Notes: generated from the letters alone by a model not told the origin. DNA of 64,000 nucleotides from Pseudomonas nitroreducens TX1 (GCF_000313755.1 NZ_AMZB01000121.1:186001-250000); one strand, 5' to 3'. Shown: positions 1-8,575, counted from the first letter of the stretch. Numbers and translations are program-made.

Positions 1-835
1 CATTCTTGATCTGGGACGCGAGATAGAGTGCGTTGGAGCCGACGGGCACTACCTGGCGGCCGTAATCCGTGAGAGTGCAGAACGAGGCATGATTGCCGCG
101 ACCGCACTTCGCCACAGGCTCCACACCTTGAATGGCCTCTGAGTCGGTTTCGCTGAGCTGGTACTGCAGTTGAGCCACTGAGTCACGAAGCTCCCGGATC
201 TCCATTTCCATCCCGCCACACTGCAGGCGGAGGTCCGTATTCTCTTTCGCCACGGCGTCCCGCAAGTCGTCCGCCGGCAGGCAGTAGACGGTACGGGCTT
301 CGTACCCCTTGGCTTGAGATCGCTCAGCCTCCTCTTTACTGCAGTCCTCCCAGGGTTCATCAGCGTCTTCGCGCCACTGGTGGATCGGCTGGGAGGAAGG
401 CGTGCCGATGAGCGCCAGCAGCTCGGCTTCGCGTTGGTTCCAGAATGCCCGGTCGCTGTCATAGCGGTAGTCGGAGGTGGAAAGCTTCAGCTCTGCAGCG
501 TAAACGGCCTTGGCGGCGTCTTCGTAGCGCACGTATTGGCCAGTGCTGGCGGCCGTAACCCCAGTGCCTCCTTCCACCAGGTCGAAGCGCTGGATGAGAT
601 CCAGGCTCGACGGGGCATCGTGGGCGAGCAGGTCGCCCGGACGTTCGGCGAAGGTGAGCAGATGCACGATCGCATGGTTGAACTCGTGATCGATGTCCGC
701 GTCTTCACATTGGGTACCAGCGCTCAGGCACTCCTGCAGCATCTCAACCACTTCCTGACGCACTTTCGGGGACCACGCTCTCGAATCGGCCGCGAAGCGA
801 TTCGGTTTCGACTGGGTTGGTGCAATGGTGGTCAT
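1..835 (-). CDS. Unknown protein, C-terminus cut by window edge
   Basis: The frame is open without a stop from the ATG at 835 to base 1, giving at least 278 residues. The protein is acidic, soluble-looking and has no signal peptide or membrane segment. The middle is Glu/Asp/Trp-rich, and residues around 205-240 form a likely coiled coil of alternating Glu/Leu/Arg. The ATG overlaps the stop of the upstream gene (ATGA), so the two are translationally coupled. No family recognised. The stop codon lies outside the window. Confidence 0.75.
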   Translation of the reverse strand, partial: MTTIAPTQSKPNRFAADSRAWSPKVRQEVVEMLQECLSAGTQCEDADIDHEFNHAIVHLLTFAERPGDLLAHDAPSSLDLIQRFDLVEGGTGVTAASTGQYVRYEDAAKAVYAAELKLSTSDYRYDSDRAFWNQREAELLALIGTPSSQPIHQWREDADEPWEDCSKEEAERSQAKGYEARTVYCLPADDLRDAVAKENTDLRLQCGGMEMEIRELRDSVAQLQYQLSETDSEAIQGVEPVAKCGRGNHASFCTLTDYGRQVVPVGSNALYLASQIKN

Positions 836-1245
836 GCTGTGTGCTCCGCGACCTGGGCGAAGTGCTCTTCAGTCAAGACAACCGCCTGGACCTTTTCGAT
901 CAGGTAGAAGTCCGGTGGGCAGTGGCGCCGCGCCCACTCCTGCAATGGTTTCAGGAGCTCGCCCAGTTCGGCTTTGGCTTCTTCGCAGGGCTCGGGATAG
1001 CCGTCCACGTGCTCGCCGCAATCGCTACCCTCGGCCTCCTCCTGCATGTGCATCAGCAGGTCATCTACGTCGGGGAGAAAGCCAGCCGGGTCCGGATAGG
1101 ACTTCTCGCCGCGGTAGACGGTCGCTCCCACCTTCAGGTGCTTATTGCCCTTGATGACGGCCGCAAGGGTCTGGTCGCTCCAGTCCTCACTATCGGTGCT
1201 CCAGGTTTCTTCGCCATCGCGGGGGTCACGGTACTTGTCAGTCAT
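832..1245 (-). CDS. Small acidic hypothetical protein
   Basis: 137 residues, rich in Asp/Glu with several Trp, no signal peptide or membrane segment. AAGGAG lies about 11 bases before the ATG. The stop overlaps the start of the next gene by four bases, so both probably share one transcript. The 90 bases upstream carry no copy of the repeated TTCTGGCAC element. No family recognised; a small cytoplasmic accessory protein is the most that can be said. Confidence 0.7.
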   Translation of the reverse strand: MTDKYRDPRDGEETWSTDSEDWSDQTLAAVIKGNKHLKVGATVYRGEKSYPDPAGFLPDVDDLLMHMQEEAEGSDCGEHVDGYPEPCEEAKAELGELLKPLQEWARRHCPPDFYLIEKVQAVVLTEEHFAQVAEHTA

Positions 1246-1336
1246 GGTCGATCAGATCTCCTTGGGAAGCTCGCCTGGCCAGTAGAACACCTGGACTAGC
1301 CGCGCCCTGTTCAAGTCTTAGGTCCTAAATTCAGGT

Positions 1337-1960
1337 TCAGCGCTGCAAGTTGTCGATCTCTTGCACGCCGAACTCCACCAGCTTGTTCTGGAGAGTCCTG
1401 GGCGCTACTTCACCGAGCTCATCCGGGTTGAAGATGGCAACGGCGAAGCCCTTGTCGCGAAGCATGCCAACGGTCTGGTGCGTGGTTTGAAGGCGTTCCG
1501 CAACCTGGATGCTGACGTGTTTGTTGTCGACCACCGCCGGGGTGTCGCCGGTGATGCCGCCATTGCCGATCATCGTGTCGATCGCATGGCTGAGTTGGGC
1601 TCCGAGCTGGCTCTCGGTAACGCGGGGGCTGCCACGCTCGCCGTCGTTGACGTCGACCGTGCCGCTGATCACAGCGATGAACTGGAGCTGGCGCACACCG
1701 GGGACGCCCTCCGGCACAGACACGGCGGCCGGCATGCTGGTGCTGGCGGAAATGGACACCAGGGTGTCATCGAGCAGGGACTGGATCTCGCCGTGGACCC
1801 ATTGCCAGTAGCCGGAGATGGTCGCGTCGGCGCCTATGGCGGTGATCCAGTCCTCGCGGGTGAAGGTCGGATGCTGACCGCCCCCGGCCGGGCTGTATTT
1901 TGCCTGGAGCTGGTCGACGGTCAGGTTAATGTCCTGATTGGAGATGTTGTGCAGTTGCAT
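1337..1960 (-). CDS. Hypothetical protein, element-controlled
   Basis: 207 residues from the ATG at 1960. The frame is open further upstream, but the regulatory element (1961-2024) lies directly before this ATG, which decides the start. The central region is Val/Ile/Thr/Ser-rich with predicted beta character. The C-terminal part (about 130-205) is more helical. There is no signal peptide. Function not recognised. Confidence 0.72.
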   Translation of the reverse strand: MQLHNISNQDINLTVDQLQAKYSPAGGGQHPTFTREDWITAIGADATISGYWQWVHGEIQSLLDDTLVSISASTSMPAAVSVPEGVPGVRQLQFIAVISGTVDVNDGERGSPRVTESQLGAQLSHAIDTMIGNGGITGDTPAVVDNKHVSIQVAERLQTTHQTVGMLRDKGFAVAIFNPDELGEVAPRTLQNKLVEFGVQEIDNLQR

Positions 1961-2024
1961 GGAAGAGTGCCTCACCGGTTGTTGATGAGGCACATCTTCT
2001 GAGCGGCACAACGGTGCCAGAACC
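1961..2024 (-). promoter_or_regulatory. Repeated promoter/leader element, copy 1 of 18
   Basis: On the minus strand: box 1 GGTTCTGGCAC, then 18 bases, then box 2 (GAAGATG). The leader folds into an 8-bp stem, GTGCCTCA with TGAGGCAC, whose 3' arm holds the only Shine-Dalgarno-like GAGG before the ATG at 1960. Family consensus seen here: GGTTCTGGCAC, 18-base spacer ending in GANN, then (A/C)T, usually ATGG. Confidence 0.75.
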
Positions 2025-2156
2025 AGGGGAAGCAAATTCAGTTCAGGCCCGATTTTCCAGGCTAGAGATGGACGGGTAAGCCATAGGACGCCGGCACGAA
2101 ATGACTCGACGATTGAGCTAATCACCGGCTGACCGGTTGATCAATTCACACGCTGA

Positions 2157-2891
2157 TCAGCCAGGCGTTTTGGACATCCCGGCTGGGTAATACAGCCATT
2201 TTTGATGGGGCGCCGCGACCTGCTGAATGAGGATGCGAGTCCGTCGCTTGTCTAAAACTTTGACGGCGCCGAAGTGTTTTTGCGAAGGCTCCCGGAACCA
2301 CAGTTGTTGGCCCTTGTGAATCTCGCGCATGCTCAGCGGCTTCTCGCCGGTTGATAGCAGTCCCGACAGCCTGTTCAAGCCTTCCTGGCTGGCCCTGATT
2401 TGGCGCAGGTCAATGTTGAACTTCATGCACTGGTCATGAAGCGCGGCCCTGATCTTCTCACCTTCTCCACTGGCATGGATGCGGTCGAGGATGGCGTAGA
2501 ACTCCTGGTTGTGCACTGAACCATCGTAGCGGCGGCCCAGAATGACCTGGACAAAATGGCCAAACTCATGCGCCACGGTGTGAGCGAGGATGTTCAGCAG
2601 GGTCAACTCACCGCCGTAGTAGCCGCGCTCATGGAGTTCTCGGGAGGTGAGCCAATTACACATCGTCTCAGGATCAGACTTGCTGACCACCATTTGCTTG
2701 CCGTAAGTAATCGTCATGCTGGCGTCATTGGCAGTCGCACGCCGATGTTTGAGGTATGTGTGCTTACCGCTACCTACACGAAAATCCAGATCAGCCGAGG
2801 GGTTGTGCTTGGTTGCCCAACCTCTTCGGGGCTTCCACAGAACTTCATCTGTGACCGTGCACATTGCATTGGCGACAATACGGGGATTCAT
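2157..2891 (-). CDS. SprT-like zinc metallopeptidase domain protein
   Basis: 244 residues. The motif AHEFGHFVQ (HExxH, about residues 105-113) is followed about 15 residues later by an HNQEFY segment that could supply the third ligand. This arrangement fits SprT/WLM-like zinc metallopeptidases. There is no signal peptide, so it should act in the cytoplasm. A C-terminal segment (170-240) resembles the beta-rich zinc or nucleic-acid-binding tails of such proteins, but no CxxC pair is present. Start chosen at 2891, preceded by AGGAATCC. It is last in the run 4530-2157. Substrate unknown. Confidence 0.65.
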   Translation of the reverse strand: MNPRIVANAMCTVTDEVLWKPRRGWATKHNPSADLDFRVGSGKHTYLKHRRATANDASMTITYGKQMVVSKSDPETMCNWLTSRELHERGYYGGELTLLNILAHTVAHEFGHFVQVILGRRYDGSVHNQEFYAILDRIHASGEGEKIRAALHDQCMKFNIDLRQIRASQEGLNRLSGLLSTGEKPLSMREIHKGQQLWFREPSQKHFGAVKVLDKRRTRILIQQVAAPHQKWLYYPAGMSKTPG

Positions 2892-2901
2892 GCACGGATT
2901 C

Positions 2902-3507
2902 CTAGAACTCGATGCGTGTAGGAGCATCGACCAGTTTGAATCGGTACGAAATGACAGGGCCGCGCTCGATGCCTCCCCAGGCCACGATCTGCTCTGAGGG
3001 CTGGTCCGGCACTACCAACGTCCGCATAAGCAGAGTGAGTTCTTTCGCAGCATCCAGCAGCCACAGAGGCACGTAGTCCGGTTGAGGTCGGACAGCATCG
3101 ACAAAGAGTAGGTAGGCGCGGTGAAGCTCGACGCTGTATGCGAGGCCGACATACTTTTGCCCGATCAGCCAGTGCATGCACACCAACTCGTAGCGCTCAC
3201 TGTCCGCGCCGATACCATCCCCGAGGGCGTGCCGATACTCGGTCAGCATCGTCTCAGCTTCCGTCTGCGCGTCAGCCATCGGACTTTTGCCCTTGCCGCT
3301 GGAAGTGATGTTTCGCCGTTGGATGTCGGCGTCGAGATCCTCAGCGACTTTGATCCCCCATTCCACCCACTCCCGGCGCTGCCAGTAGCAGGGCTCATCA
3401 TCAACCGGCGGCCTGACTTCGTACTGACGGCCGCGGTTAACTGAGCGCATTGCGCCGATCAGCTCCTTCACTTTCTCCCGCGAAACAAGCACCAGGTCGT
3501 TGCTCAT
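2902..3507 (-). CDS. Hypothetical protein (201 aa)
   Basis: Soluble 201-residue protein with an AAGGAGAC Shine-Dalgarno before the ATG at 3507. It is mostly helical, with a Trp-rich stretch around residues 40-55 and a central helical part around 95-145. It sits between a 325-residue unknown gene (46 bases upstream) and the SprT-like peptidase gene (10 bases downstream), so the three likely form one operon. No recognisable family. Confidence 0.72.
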   Translation of the reverse strand: MSNDLVLVSREKVKELIGAMRSVNRGRQYEVRPPVDDEPCYWQRREWVEWGIKVAEDLDADIQRRNITSSGKGKSPMADAQTEAETMLTEYRHALGDGIGADSERYELVCMHWLIGQKYVGLAYSVELHRAYLLFVDAVRPQPDYVPLWLLDAAKELTLLMRTLVVPDQPSEQIVAWGGIERGPVISYRFKLVDAPTRIEF

Positions 3508-3552
3508 TGTCCAAGTCTCCTTAGGGAGTGACTAGGATAACGACCGGCCGGG

Positions 3553-4530
3553 CTAACATCGGCCCAAAACGGGGGGCTCTGTTGCCGCGGCGGCTTGATT
3601 ACGTGCGGAGGCCCGCCGCTTCGGGTCGGGAATGTCCCTCCATCCATTGGGCAGAAGGCAGCGCAAATCGTATCCAAGGACGAACAGACCAGCTTCGAAT
3701 GCGTGGCACCGTTCGCCAATGTCCAGCTCCGATCCGCCGTACCAATTCGTTTCCTGAAGCACGGCCCGAATGATCCAGCCGAGGATCAGCTGGCGCTGGG
3801 CCCAAAGATGCGGTCTTTGATAGCTCAACTGGGGCGTGCCCTTGTAGCCCAAGCCGAGTAGTGCAGGGTTGCGGATATGCCGGAGGTGCTCGGCCTTCAC
3901 ATCTTCTAGGCCTGGTCCCCAAGCGAAGCACCGGTGGTTGGTACTGCCGACGCCCTCGCCTTCTGCCCGGTAGAGGTGATAGAGCATCGCGATCGCTGCA
4001 CCGACACGGCCGTCATAGATCGGGGAACCATCCGGGCAAAGCAAGGCGTACACCTTCGTCAAGCCGGAGTTGAACATGTAGAAGACATTCATGCTCAGAT
4101 CTCTTAGCTTCTGTTTGCCGGCAGGGTTCAGTAGTGCAGCACGAACAATGAGGTGCTCCACCAGCTTGTTCTTTAGCTGCAGCTCCTCCAGAACCTTCTT
4201 TGAGGTCTCGACGTTCCCCCAATCAAGAATCGCGGAGCAGACTTCTAGTGCTTTCAGGTCGTTCCCGGCTTGAACTGCAGCGCGAAGATCAGCTCGGTAC
4301 CCTTTGAGCAGGGCGGAGACTGTTGCCCAATCTCCTTTCCATTGGTACTTCGCCGTGACCGCTTCAATCCCTTGGACGCTCTCGTCAATTTCCTGAGGGA
4401 CGAAGGAGCTCCGCTGAAATTTCAGGTGCGCCTGAATGGTGGGGAGAGTCTTGATCAGCCAGGTGACGAATTGCTCGATGTCAGGCTGGGCGAGGAAGTC
4501 TGTTTGGTTGAAGTCCGATCGCCGTTTCAT
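3553..4530 (-). CDS. Hypothetical protein (325 aa)
   Basis: 325 residues from the ATG at 4530, which has AGGAG 6 bases upstream; a further in-frame ATG at 4569 lacks a good site. The N-terminal 130 residues are predicted to be helical. The central part (about 165-260) is rich in Tyr, His, Trp and Gly. The C-terminus is Ala/Pro-rich and probably disordered. No signal peptide or known catalytic motif. First gene of the 4530-2157 operon. Confidence 0.72.
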   Translation of the reverse strand: MKRRSDFNQTDFLAQPDIEQFVTWLIKTLPTIQAHLKFQRSSFVPQEIDESVQGIEAVTAKYQWKGDWATVSALLKGYRADLRAAVQAGNDLKALEVCSAILDWGNVETSKKVLEELQLKNKLVEHLIVRAALLNPAGKQKLRDLSMNVFYMFNSGLTKVYALLCPDGSPIYDGRVGAAIAMLYHLYRAEGEGVGSTNHRCFAWGPGLEDVKAEHLRHIRNPALLGLGYKGTPQLSYQRPHLWAQRQLILGWIIRAVLQETNWYGGSELDIGERCHAFEAGLFVLGYDLRCLLPNGWRDIPDPKRRASARNQAAAATEPPVLGRC

Positions 4531-4622
4531 GTCCGCTCCTTGGATGAGAACCGGGGAGGGTACTCCCAAGCATGTCCTCCGGCGAGGGGCTTACGCCGTC
4601 GAAAGCCCCCACTTCGAATTGA

Positions 4623-5246
4623 CTACGACGCCAGCGGCTGGCGCATTCGGCTCCAGTCGATGTGTTCGCCCTGGGCGTAGGCCTCTTTGATGCCCTCCAC
4701 TGTGTAGGTGCAGTAGCCTTCAGCGAGGGTGTCTCGAACCTGAGCCTGGACACCTTCAGGGCCTACCGGTCCTTTGCTGGTTCTAAGCTCGGCCTGGCCG
4801 TCGTACATGGGACACTGCGATACAAGCGCCAGCGCGGCCGCCGGCGAAATACCATCCGCCTTCTGGCCAGACACAATGCTCAATACCGCCTGGTCGCGGA
4901 AGATGCAGACCGCGCTCCGAGAACTGAGGAGCAATTCAAACGCCCGCATTTTCGCGCGGGAGGTCTGCATCTCAGACGATCCTCCATGCTCGAGCTTCGC
5001 AGTGGACACGGCACGGCGGTATTCCAGGGCCGAGAGGCCAGAGAAGAGAAACTCGGCGGCAATCGCATAGCCGGCCGCCAGGCGCGGGTTCCGGTCGCAG
5101 GTCTTGTAGGAGAGTAGAAGCACCGCCCGGTAGCCGCGCCGCGGAGAGGTGATTTCGCAGATTTCGGCACGTACCCGGAAGTCGCGGGTCATGCCGAGCT
5201 CATGGTAGAGGTGGAAGCCGGTGTTGATGTTCAGCTGGTTGATCAT
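4623..5246 (-). CDS. Hypothetical protein, element-controlled
   Basis: 207 residues from the ATG at 5246, directly below the regulatory element at 5247-5312. It is a mixed alpha/beta soluble protein with a Cys-containing central part and no membrane segment. A possible weak hairpin (GGGGCTT with AAGCCCC) lies between it and the next gene at 4530. No family recognised. Confidence 0.7.
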   Translation of the reverse strand: MINQLNINTGFHLYHELGMTRDFRVRAEICEITSPRRGYRAVLLLSYKTCDRNPRLAAGYAIAAEFLFSGLSALEYRRAVSTAKLEHGGSSEMQTSRAKMRAFELLLSSRSAVCIFRDQAVLSIVSGQKADGISPAAALALVSQCPMYDGQAELRTSKGPVGPEGVQAQVRDTLAEGYCTYTVEGIKEAYAQGEHIDWSRMRQPLAS

Positions 5247-5312
5247 GGTGGATGGGCCCTGTGCCTCTTGAAGTTGAGGCTATCGTCAGGTCCATCTAGG
5301 CGTGCCACCACC
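5247..5312 (-). promoter_or_regulatory. Repeated promoter/leader element, copy 2 of 18
   Basis: Box 1 is the GG variant (GGTGGTGGCAC). After 18 bases box 2 reads GACGATAG. The leader stem is GCCTC with GAGGC around an 8-base loop. It precedes the ATG at 5246. Confidence 0.7.
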
Positions 5313-5321
5313 AGCCGGCAG

Positions 5322-5663
5322 TCAATACCACTCTGTGGTGCCGTCCTTCTGCCGGCGCTCGCCGGAGTGTGCTTCTCGGTGCCAACCTTCGGGGCGGGTT
5401 TCGTAATCGTCCCAGTCGTCCAGGGCGCATAACGTGGCCATCCGGTCGCTATAGCACCAGCGACGGGAATAACTCTGACGGGTGAGGTCGGCAATGATCG
5501 CGTAGGTAAACATGAACTTCATGACACCGGCGACCCGACCGCAAGGGAAGCGCTTCGCTTCGAGCAGGAAGCCAGTGGCTTTCATCCCCTCGATCTCGGC
5601 ATCGGTAGGAGGCGGCAGGATGGTGGGGTGACTCCCCAGCACGTTTGTTGGCTGTACTCTCAT
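5322..5663 (-). CDS. Small hypothetical protein (113 aa)
   Basis: 113 residues from the ATG at 5663, which lies 5 bases after the stop of the L7/L12-like gene, so the two are probably co-transcribed. The sequence has a Phe/Ala-rich centre and a Trp/Tyr/Asp-rich C-terminus (residues 75-113), without signal peptide or metal motif. Function not recognised. Confidence 0.62.
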   Translation of the reverse strand: MRVQPTNVLGSHPTILPPPTDAEIEGMKATGFLLEAKRFPCGRVAGVMKFMFTYAIIADLTRQSYSRRWCYSDRMATLCALDDWDDYETRPEGWHREAHSGERRQKDGTTEWY

Positions 5664-5668
5664 TGAAG

Positions 5669-5833
5669 TCAGAGACCCAAACCGAGCGCCCGGCGCGCTA
5701 CCTGCAGGCCACACCCGGTCTCCGCGCGATACTTCCGGATGGCCTGAATCGCTTGTCCGGCCTCAATTAGCTTCTTGCACTCGTCCATCAGGGCGGCGGG
5801 GATTGTCATTCCATTGGGGCCGATGGTGTCCAT
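5669..5833 (-). CDS. Mini-protein resembling ribosomal L7/L12 C-terminal domain
   Basis: 54 residues. The pattern of a helix ending in KKLIEAGQ, then AIRKYR, then TGCGLQVARRALG matches the alpha-alpha-beta core of the ribosomal protein L7/L12 C-terminal fold, where the conserved TGLGLKEAK segment contacts translation factors. It lacks the N-terminal dimerisation domain and linker of true L7/L12. Start chosen at 5833, with GAGG 8 bases upstream and the regulatory element above it. It could bind an elongation factor or be a fold-only relative. Confidence 0.6.
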   Translation of the reverse strand: MDTIGPNGMTIPAALMDECKKLIEAGQAIQAIRKYRAETGCGLQVARRALGLGL

Positions 5834-5916
5834 GTTGTAGTCCTCAATCTGGAGTTGGTTTCGACCTTGAATGGCCGTCAGAGGATTTGAAAGCTCGGTG
5901 GAGTGTGCCACCAGCG
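5834..5916 (-). promoter_or_regulatory. Repeated promoter/leader element, copy 3 of 18
   Basis: Box 1 is CTGGTGGCAC; after 18 bases the sequence is ATCC, preceded by TCAA rather than GANN. The leader is longer (about 70 bases from box 1 to ATG) and no strong hairpin is evident. This is the weakest member of the family. Confidence 0.5.
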
Positions 5917-5962
5917 CCGATGGCAGGTATCCGCAAGAGATGCGCTGGAAAAAGTCAGGCCT

Positions 5963-6457
5963 TTAGGCGGCCTCGGCGTCGGTGATGTCTTTGCACTTCC
6001 GAGCAGCTACTGCCAGCTTGCGCTCGATGCTGGCGCCGTTGGAGTCGGCCCAGTCCTTGAAGCTGAGTTCAGGGTCAAGGCGACCCATGACCTTCGCAGC
6101 GGCCGCGCAGGCCTTCAGTGATTTCTCGTACGCAGGGAGAGGGATGCACTGTAGATCTTCCTGGCCGGCACGAAACACACTCAAGCGGGAGGTGCGCCGA
6201 GGGGAATCTTCCTGCTCACGTTCGCTGACTACACGGCAGCGGCGGGCGGCGTCGGCAAGCGCTCGTTCGATGCTATAGCCGGTGGAGCCTTCCTCCCAGT
6301 CCTTGAAGGCCAGGGTCGGGTCGATCCGCTTGAAGGCATCCAAGGCCGAAGAGCAGGCTTCAACGCTCAATTCGAAGTCATCGGCGGAAACGCACGTGAT
6401 ATCAGCTGCGCCCGTACTGACTTCGATGCGGCGAGCTTTCGCAACTTTACGGACCAT
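5963..6457 (-). CDS. Tandem-repeat hypothetical protein
   Basis: 164 residues built from two copies of a roughly 75-residue unit. Each copy carries a Cys-containing helix (CSSALDAFKRIDP; CAAAAKVMGRLDP), then FKDW, then a helix starting SIER and ending in a Cys (ARRCR; ARKCK). The four Cys are conserved between repeats. A GAGGGA site precedes the ATG at 6457. There is no signal peptide. It lies 11 bases after the preceding gene. The duplication is visible in the sequence; the function is unknown. Confidence 0.68.
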   Translation of the reverse strand: MVRKVAKARRIEVSTGAADITCVSADDFELSVEACSSALDAFKRIDPTLAFKDWEEGSTGYSIERALADAARRCRVVSEREQEDSPRRTSRLSVFRAGQEDLQCIPLPAYEKSLKACAAAAKVMGRLDPELSFKDWADSNGASIERKLAVAARKCKDITDAEAA

Positions 6458-6468
6458 TTAGTTCCCTC

Positions 6469-6969
6469 TTACTCGACCTGGGTCGCTTGGTTGGTGAAAA
6501 CCAAAGCCTCGGTGGTCACAAGGCGTTCTGCTTCCTGATAATGATCACCGGCCAGGCGGTACTCGGCACAGATCGACGCGAGCTCTTCGAGCTTGGTCCC
6601 ATCCCCTAGCACCCCCGTGTTTTGCCAGGAAAGTAGCTCCCCCGCCAATTGGCGCACGTGCAGCTTCGCCATGTCCATGGCTCGCCGGCGGCTCTCTTGA
6701 TAGAGGGATTCGCACAGGTCATTGAGAATGATCTCGCTCTCCAGACGTGCGAACTTACGGCCGTTGAAAACCGCCAGAATATCGTCTGAGCTGGGCATCG
6801 TTCCCTTGTTGATGTTTACCAAGCACATACCGGAAATGCCGGCAGTCCCGTTCAGAAATGCCACCTTAGCGAGGATATCGCAGCCCTCGTAAACCTCGGT
6901 GAGCATCGTGTAGGCGAAGCGGTGGCCCACCAGTGGGGCCTTAATCGAGTGGAAAATGCTGATGTGCAT
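6469..6969 (-). CDS. Hypothetical protein with AKLH/ELLSW domain
   Basis: 166 residues from the ATG at 6969, with AAGGAG upstream. The C-terminal half (about 100-155) has the pattern AKLH-x7-ELLSW, a short loop, then a helix ending (I/L)CAEY. The same pattern recurs in the product of 14797-15141, so the domain is duplicated in this plasmid. The N-terminal half is a separate alpha/beta region. No catalytic motif seen. Confidence 0.65.
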   Translation of the reverse strand: MHISIFHSIKAPLVGHRFAYTMLTEVYEGCDILAKVAFLNGTAGISGMCLVNINKGTMPSSDDILAVFNGRKFARLESEIILNDLCESLYQESRRRAMDMAKLHVRQLAGELLSWQNTGVLGDGTKLEELASICAEYRLAGDHYQEAERLVTTEALVFTNQATQVE

Positions 6970-7003
6970 GCCTTTCTCCTTGATGGGCCATGCCAGGCCC
7001 GGA

Positions 7004-7320
7004 TTATCGCCTACGGGGTGCCTTGAACGCCTGTGCTTTCTGGTCAAACTCATCGCATGCAGCTGCATCCGCAGGGGAGTAGGGATACTCATCCCACCCG
7101 CCTGGATTGGCCCCGTTCCAACTTTCTTCCGCTGCTTCGAGTGTCAAGTGACCGGTGGAGACCCAGTTGAAGTCCTCACCGTATTCCACATCCCACTCCG
7201 GGTCGAAGTCATCATCGTCAGTATCGACCTCCCAGAATTCGTAGAAGGCGCGGTTCCATGTGCCGTCTTTTGACTGCCATCTTTTTCCGGTTGAACGACA
7301 TAGGGCAGGCTCCGGGTCAT
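7004..7320 (-). CDS. Acidic hypothetical protein with apparent -1 frameshift
   Basis: A reading frame starts at the ATG at 7320, overlapping the previous stop (ATGA), and runs to about 7284. A second frame, offset by -1, continues from there to a stop at 7004. Joined at the A5 run on the minus strand (7282-7286) they give a coherent protein of about 105 residues. It has a Trp/Tyr-rich centre and a long acidic Asp stretch. The second frame has no ATG of its own near its beginning, only an internal GTG at 7189. The shift could be a mutation, a sequencing error or recoding. Confidence 0.5.
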
Positions 7321-7547
7321 AGGGTACGGTGGACTTGGAACGCCGGCGCGGCCAGCTTTTGGCCTTCCGGGACGGGAGTGGCAGACAAGTCGCCCCGGTT
7401 GCAACTGATCTTCACCAGTGCTCCAACCTGATCCTGGGCATAGACCGAGTGCCCAGACGACATAGCGGCCACGAAGCGCATGTTGCCGGTGAGCAGGCGA
7501 TAACCGAGGGCGGTGAGCTGTTCGAGGTGGGAGGGCTTGGCACTCAT
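7317..7547 (-). CDS. Small hypothetical protein (76 aa)
   Basis: 76 residues starting at the ATG at 7547, which has CAGGAG 7 bases upstream; an in-frame ATG 39 bases earlier lies within the leader of the regulatory element and lacks a site. It is a soluble basic protein with a beta-rich centre (residues 20-55). Its stop overlaps the next ATG, implying coupling. No family recognised. Confidence 0.65.
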   Translation of the reverse strand: MSAKPSHLEQLTALGYRLLTGNMRFVAAMSSGHSVYAQDQVGALVKISCNRGDLSATPVPEGQKLAAPAFQVHRTL

Positions 7548-7615
7548 GGGATTCTCCTGGCAAGTTCTCGTTTCTGATGTGGCCATGTTCGAGCCGTACC
7601 GTATGTGCCACCACC
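7548..7615 (-). promoter_or_regulatory. Repeated promoter/leader element, copy 4 of 18
   Basis: Box 1 GGTGGTGGCAC, 18 bases, box 2 GAACATGG. The start of the leader (ATGGCCACATC) is nearly the same as in copy 12. No strong hairpin; the CAGGAG ribosome site is free. Confidence 0.65.
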
Positions 7616-7724
7616 AGGCCCAAGATGGATTTTTCGTCTGGAGCTGGTTGGGTTTTCAGGCTTGAGGTGCGAAGTTGAAGCGGGAGGAGCGCCGCCCGCT
7701 GTTTCGGCGGACGACGCTGCAGGC

Positions 7725-8432
7725 TCAGATGAGGACTTCGTGGATGCCGTTGTGAGTGCAGGCCTCGGCTTTGTAGCCGGCGGCAAGGAGTGCTTTAACC
7801 AGAGCGCTTGCGTTGGAAGGGGTGTTCACCTGAATCGTCGCTCGCTTGACGGCGGTTTGCACCCTCACTTTTTGCAGCGTAATGCCCAGCACCTTGCAGG
7901 CCGATTCGATGCACTGCGGGAACTCAGGACTCTGAGCGGGCTTGTCGATCAGCTTGGTAGCTTCTGCGATCTGGTATTGCTTGACGGCGCCGTCGAAGTC
8001 CACCGGTGTATCGAACGGCACGTTGTAGAGTTCGAGCGGAACGTGCCCCGCCCAGGTGGATTCGAAAGCATTCGGGACGTCCTCTCCGAAGACACTCCAG
8101 ACGACAGCCAGGCAGTAGCCGTGAAGGGGATCAGCAACACAGAAAGACGGGTAGGTCACCACGGCGTCGGTGAAGGCCTGCCGAGTTGCAGACTTTTTCG
8201 GCAGGGTCACAAGCCAGTAGCCATTTCCGGCATCCTGAGTTGAGAGGCGCAGTCGGATAACCTCCGGCCAGATGTCATTGAGCTGGGTGAGCGGGCTGAA
8301 TGATCTGCCGCGATAACGGATTTCGCCTTCCCAGAAGTCGAAGGGGGCCCAGTCTTGATCTTCACTGAAGTTGCCCAGCGCCAGCGCGACGTAGAAGTTG
8401 AGAAGGTTTCCCCTAAGAGCCACGGTTTTCAT
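7725..8432 (-). CDS. Hypothetical protein, start codon in leader hairpin
   Basis: 235 residues from the ATG at 8432 (an ATG 12 bases earlier is also in frame). Mixed alpha/beta soluble protein without signal peptide or known motif. The start region is remarkable: the 11-base arm ATGGGTGCATC pairs perfectly with GATGCACCCAT immediately upstream of and including the start codon. Translation should therefore depend on opening this hairpin. Confidence 0.72.
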   Translation of the reverse strand: MKTVALRGNLLNFYVALALGNFSEDQDWAPFDFWEGEIRYRGRSFSPLTQLNDIWPEVIRLRLSTQDAGNGYWLVTLPKKSATRQAFTDAVVTYPSFCVADPLHGYCLAVVWSVFGEDVPNAFESTWAGHVPLELYNVPFDTPVDFDGAVKQYQIAEATKLIDKPAQSPEFPQCIESACKVLGITLQKVRVQTAVKRATIQVNTPSNASALVKALLAAGYKAEACTHNGIHEVLI

Positions 8433-8493
8433 GGGTGCATCCAAGTTCGTTGAGATGCACCCATGATCAGAGCCGATCGGGTGTGCCAGAACC
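8433..8493 (-). promoter_or_regulatory. Repeated promoter/leader element, copy 5 of 18
   Basis: Box 1 GGTTCTGGCAC, 18 bases, box 2 GATCATGG. The leader forms the longest stem of the family: 11 bp with a 12-base loop, ending in the start codon of the gene at 7725-8432. Confidence 0.78.
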
Positions 8494-8575
8494 AGGTCAT
8501 CTGGTCTGTTGGCAAAAAGGGTGGCGCGGTTTCTGAGGTCCGAATATCCGGTATCAACCAGGGCGCCGATGGCCG

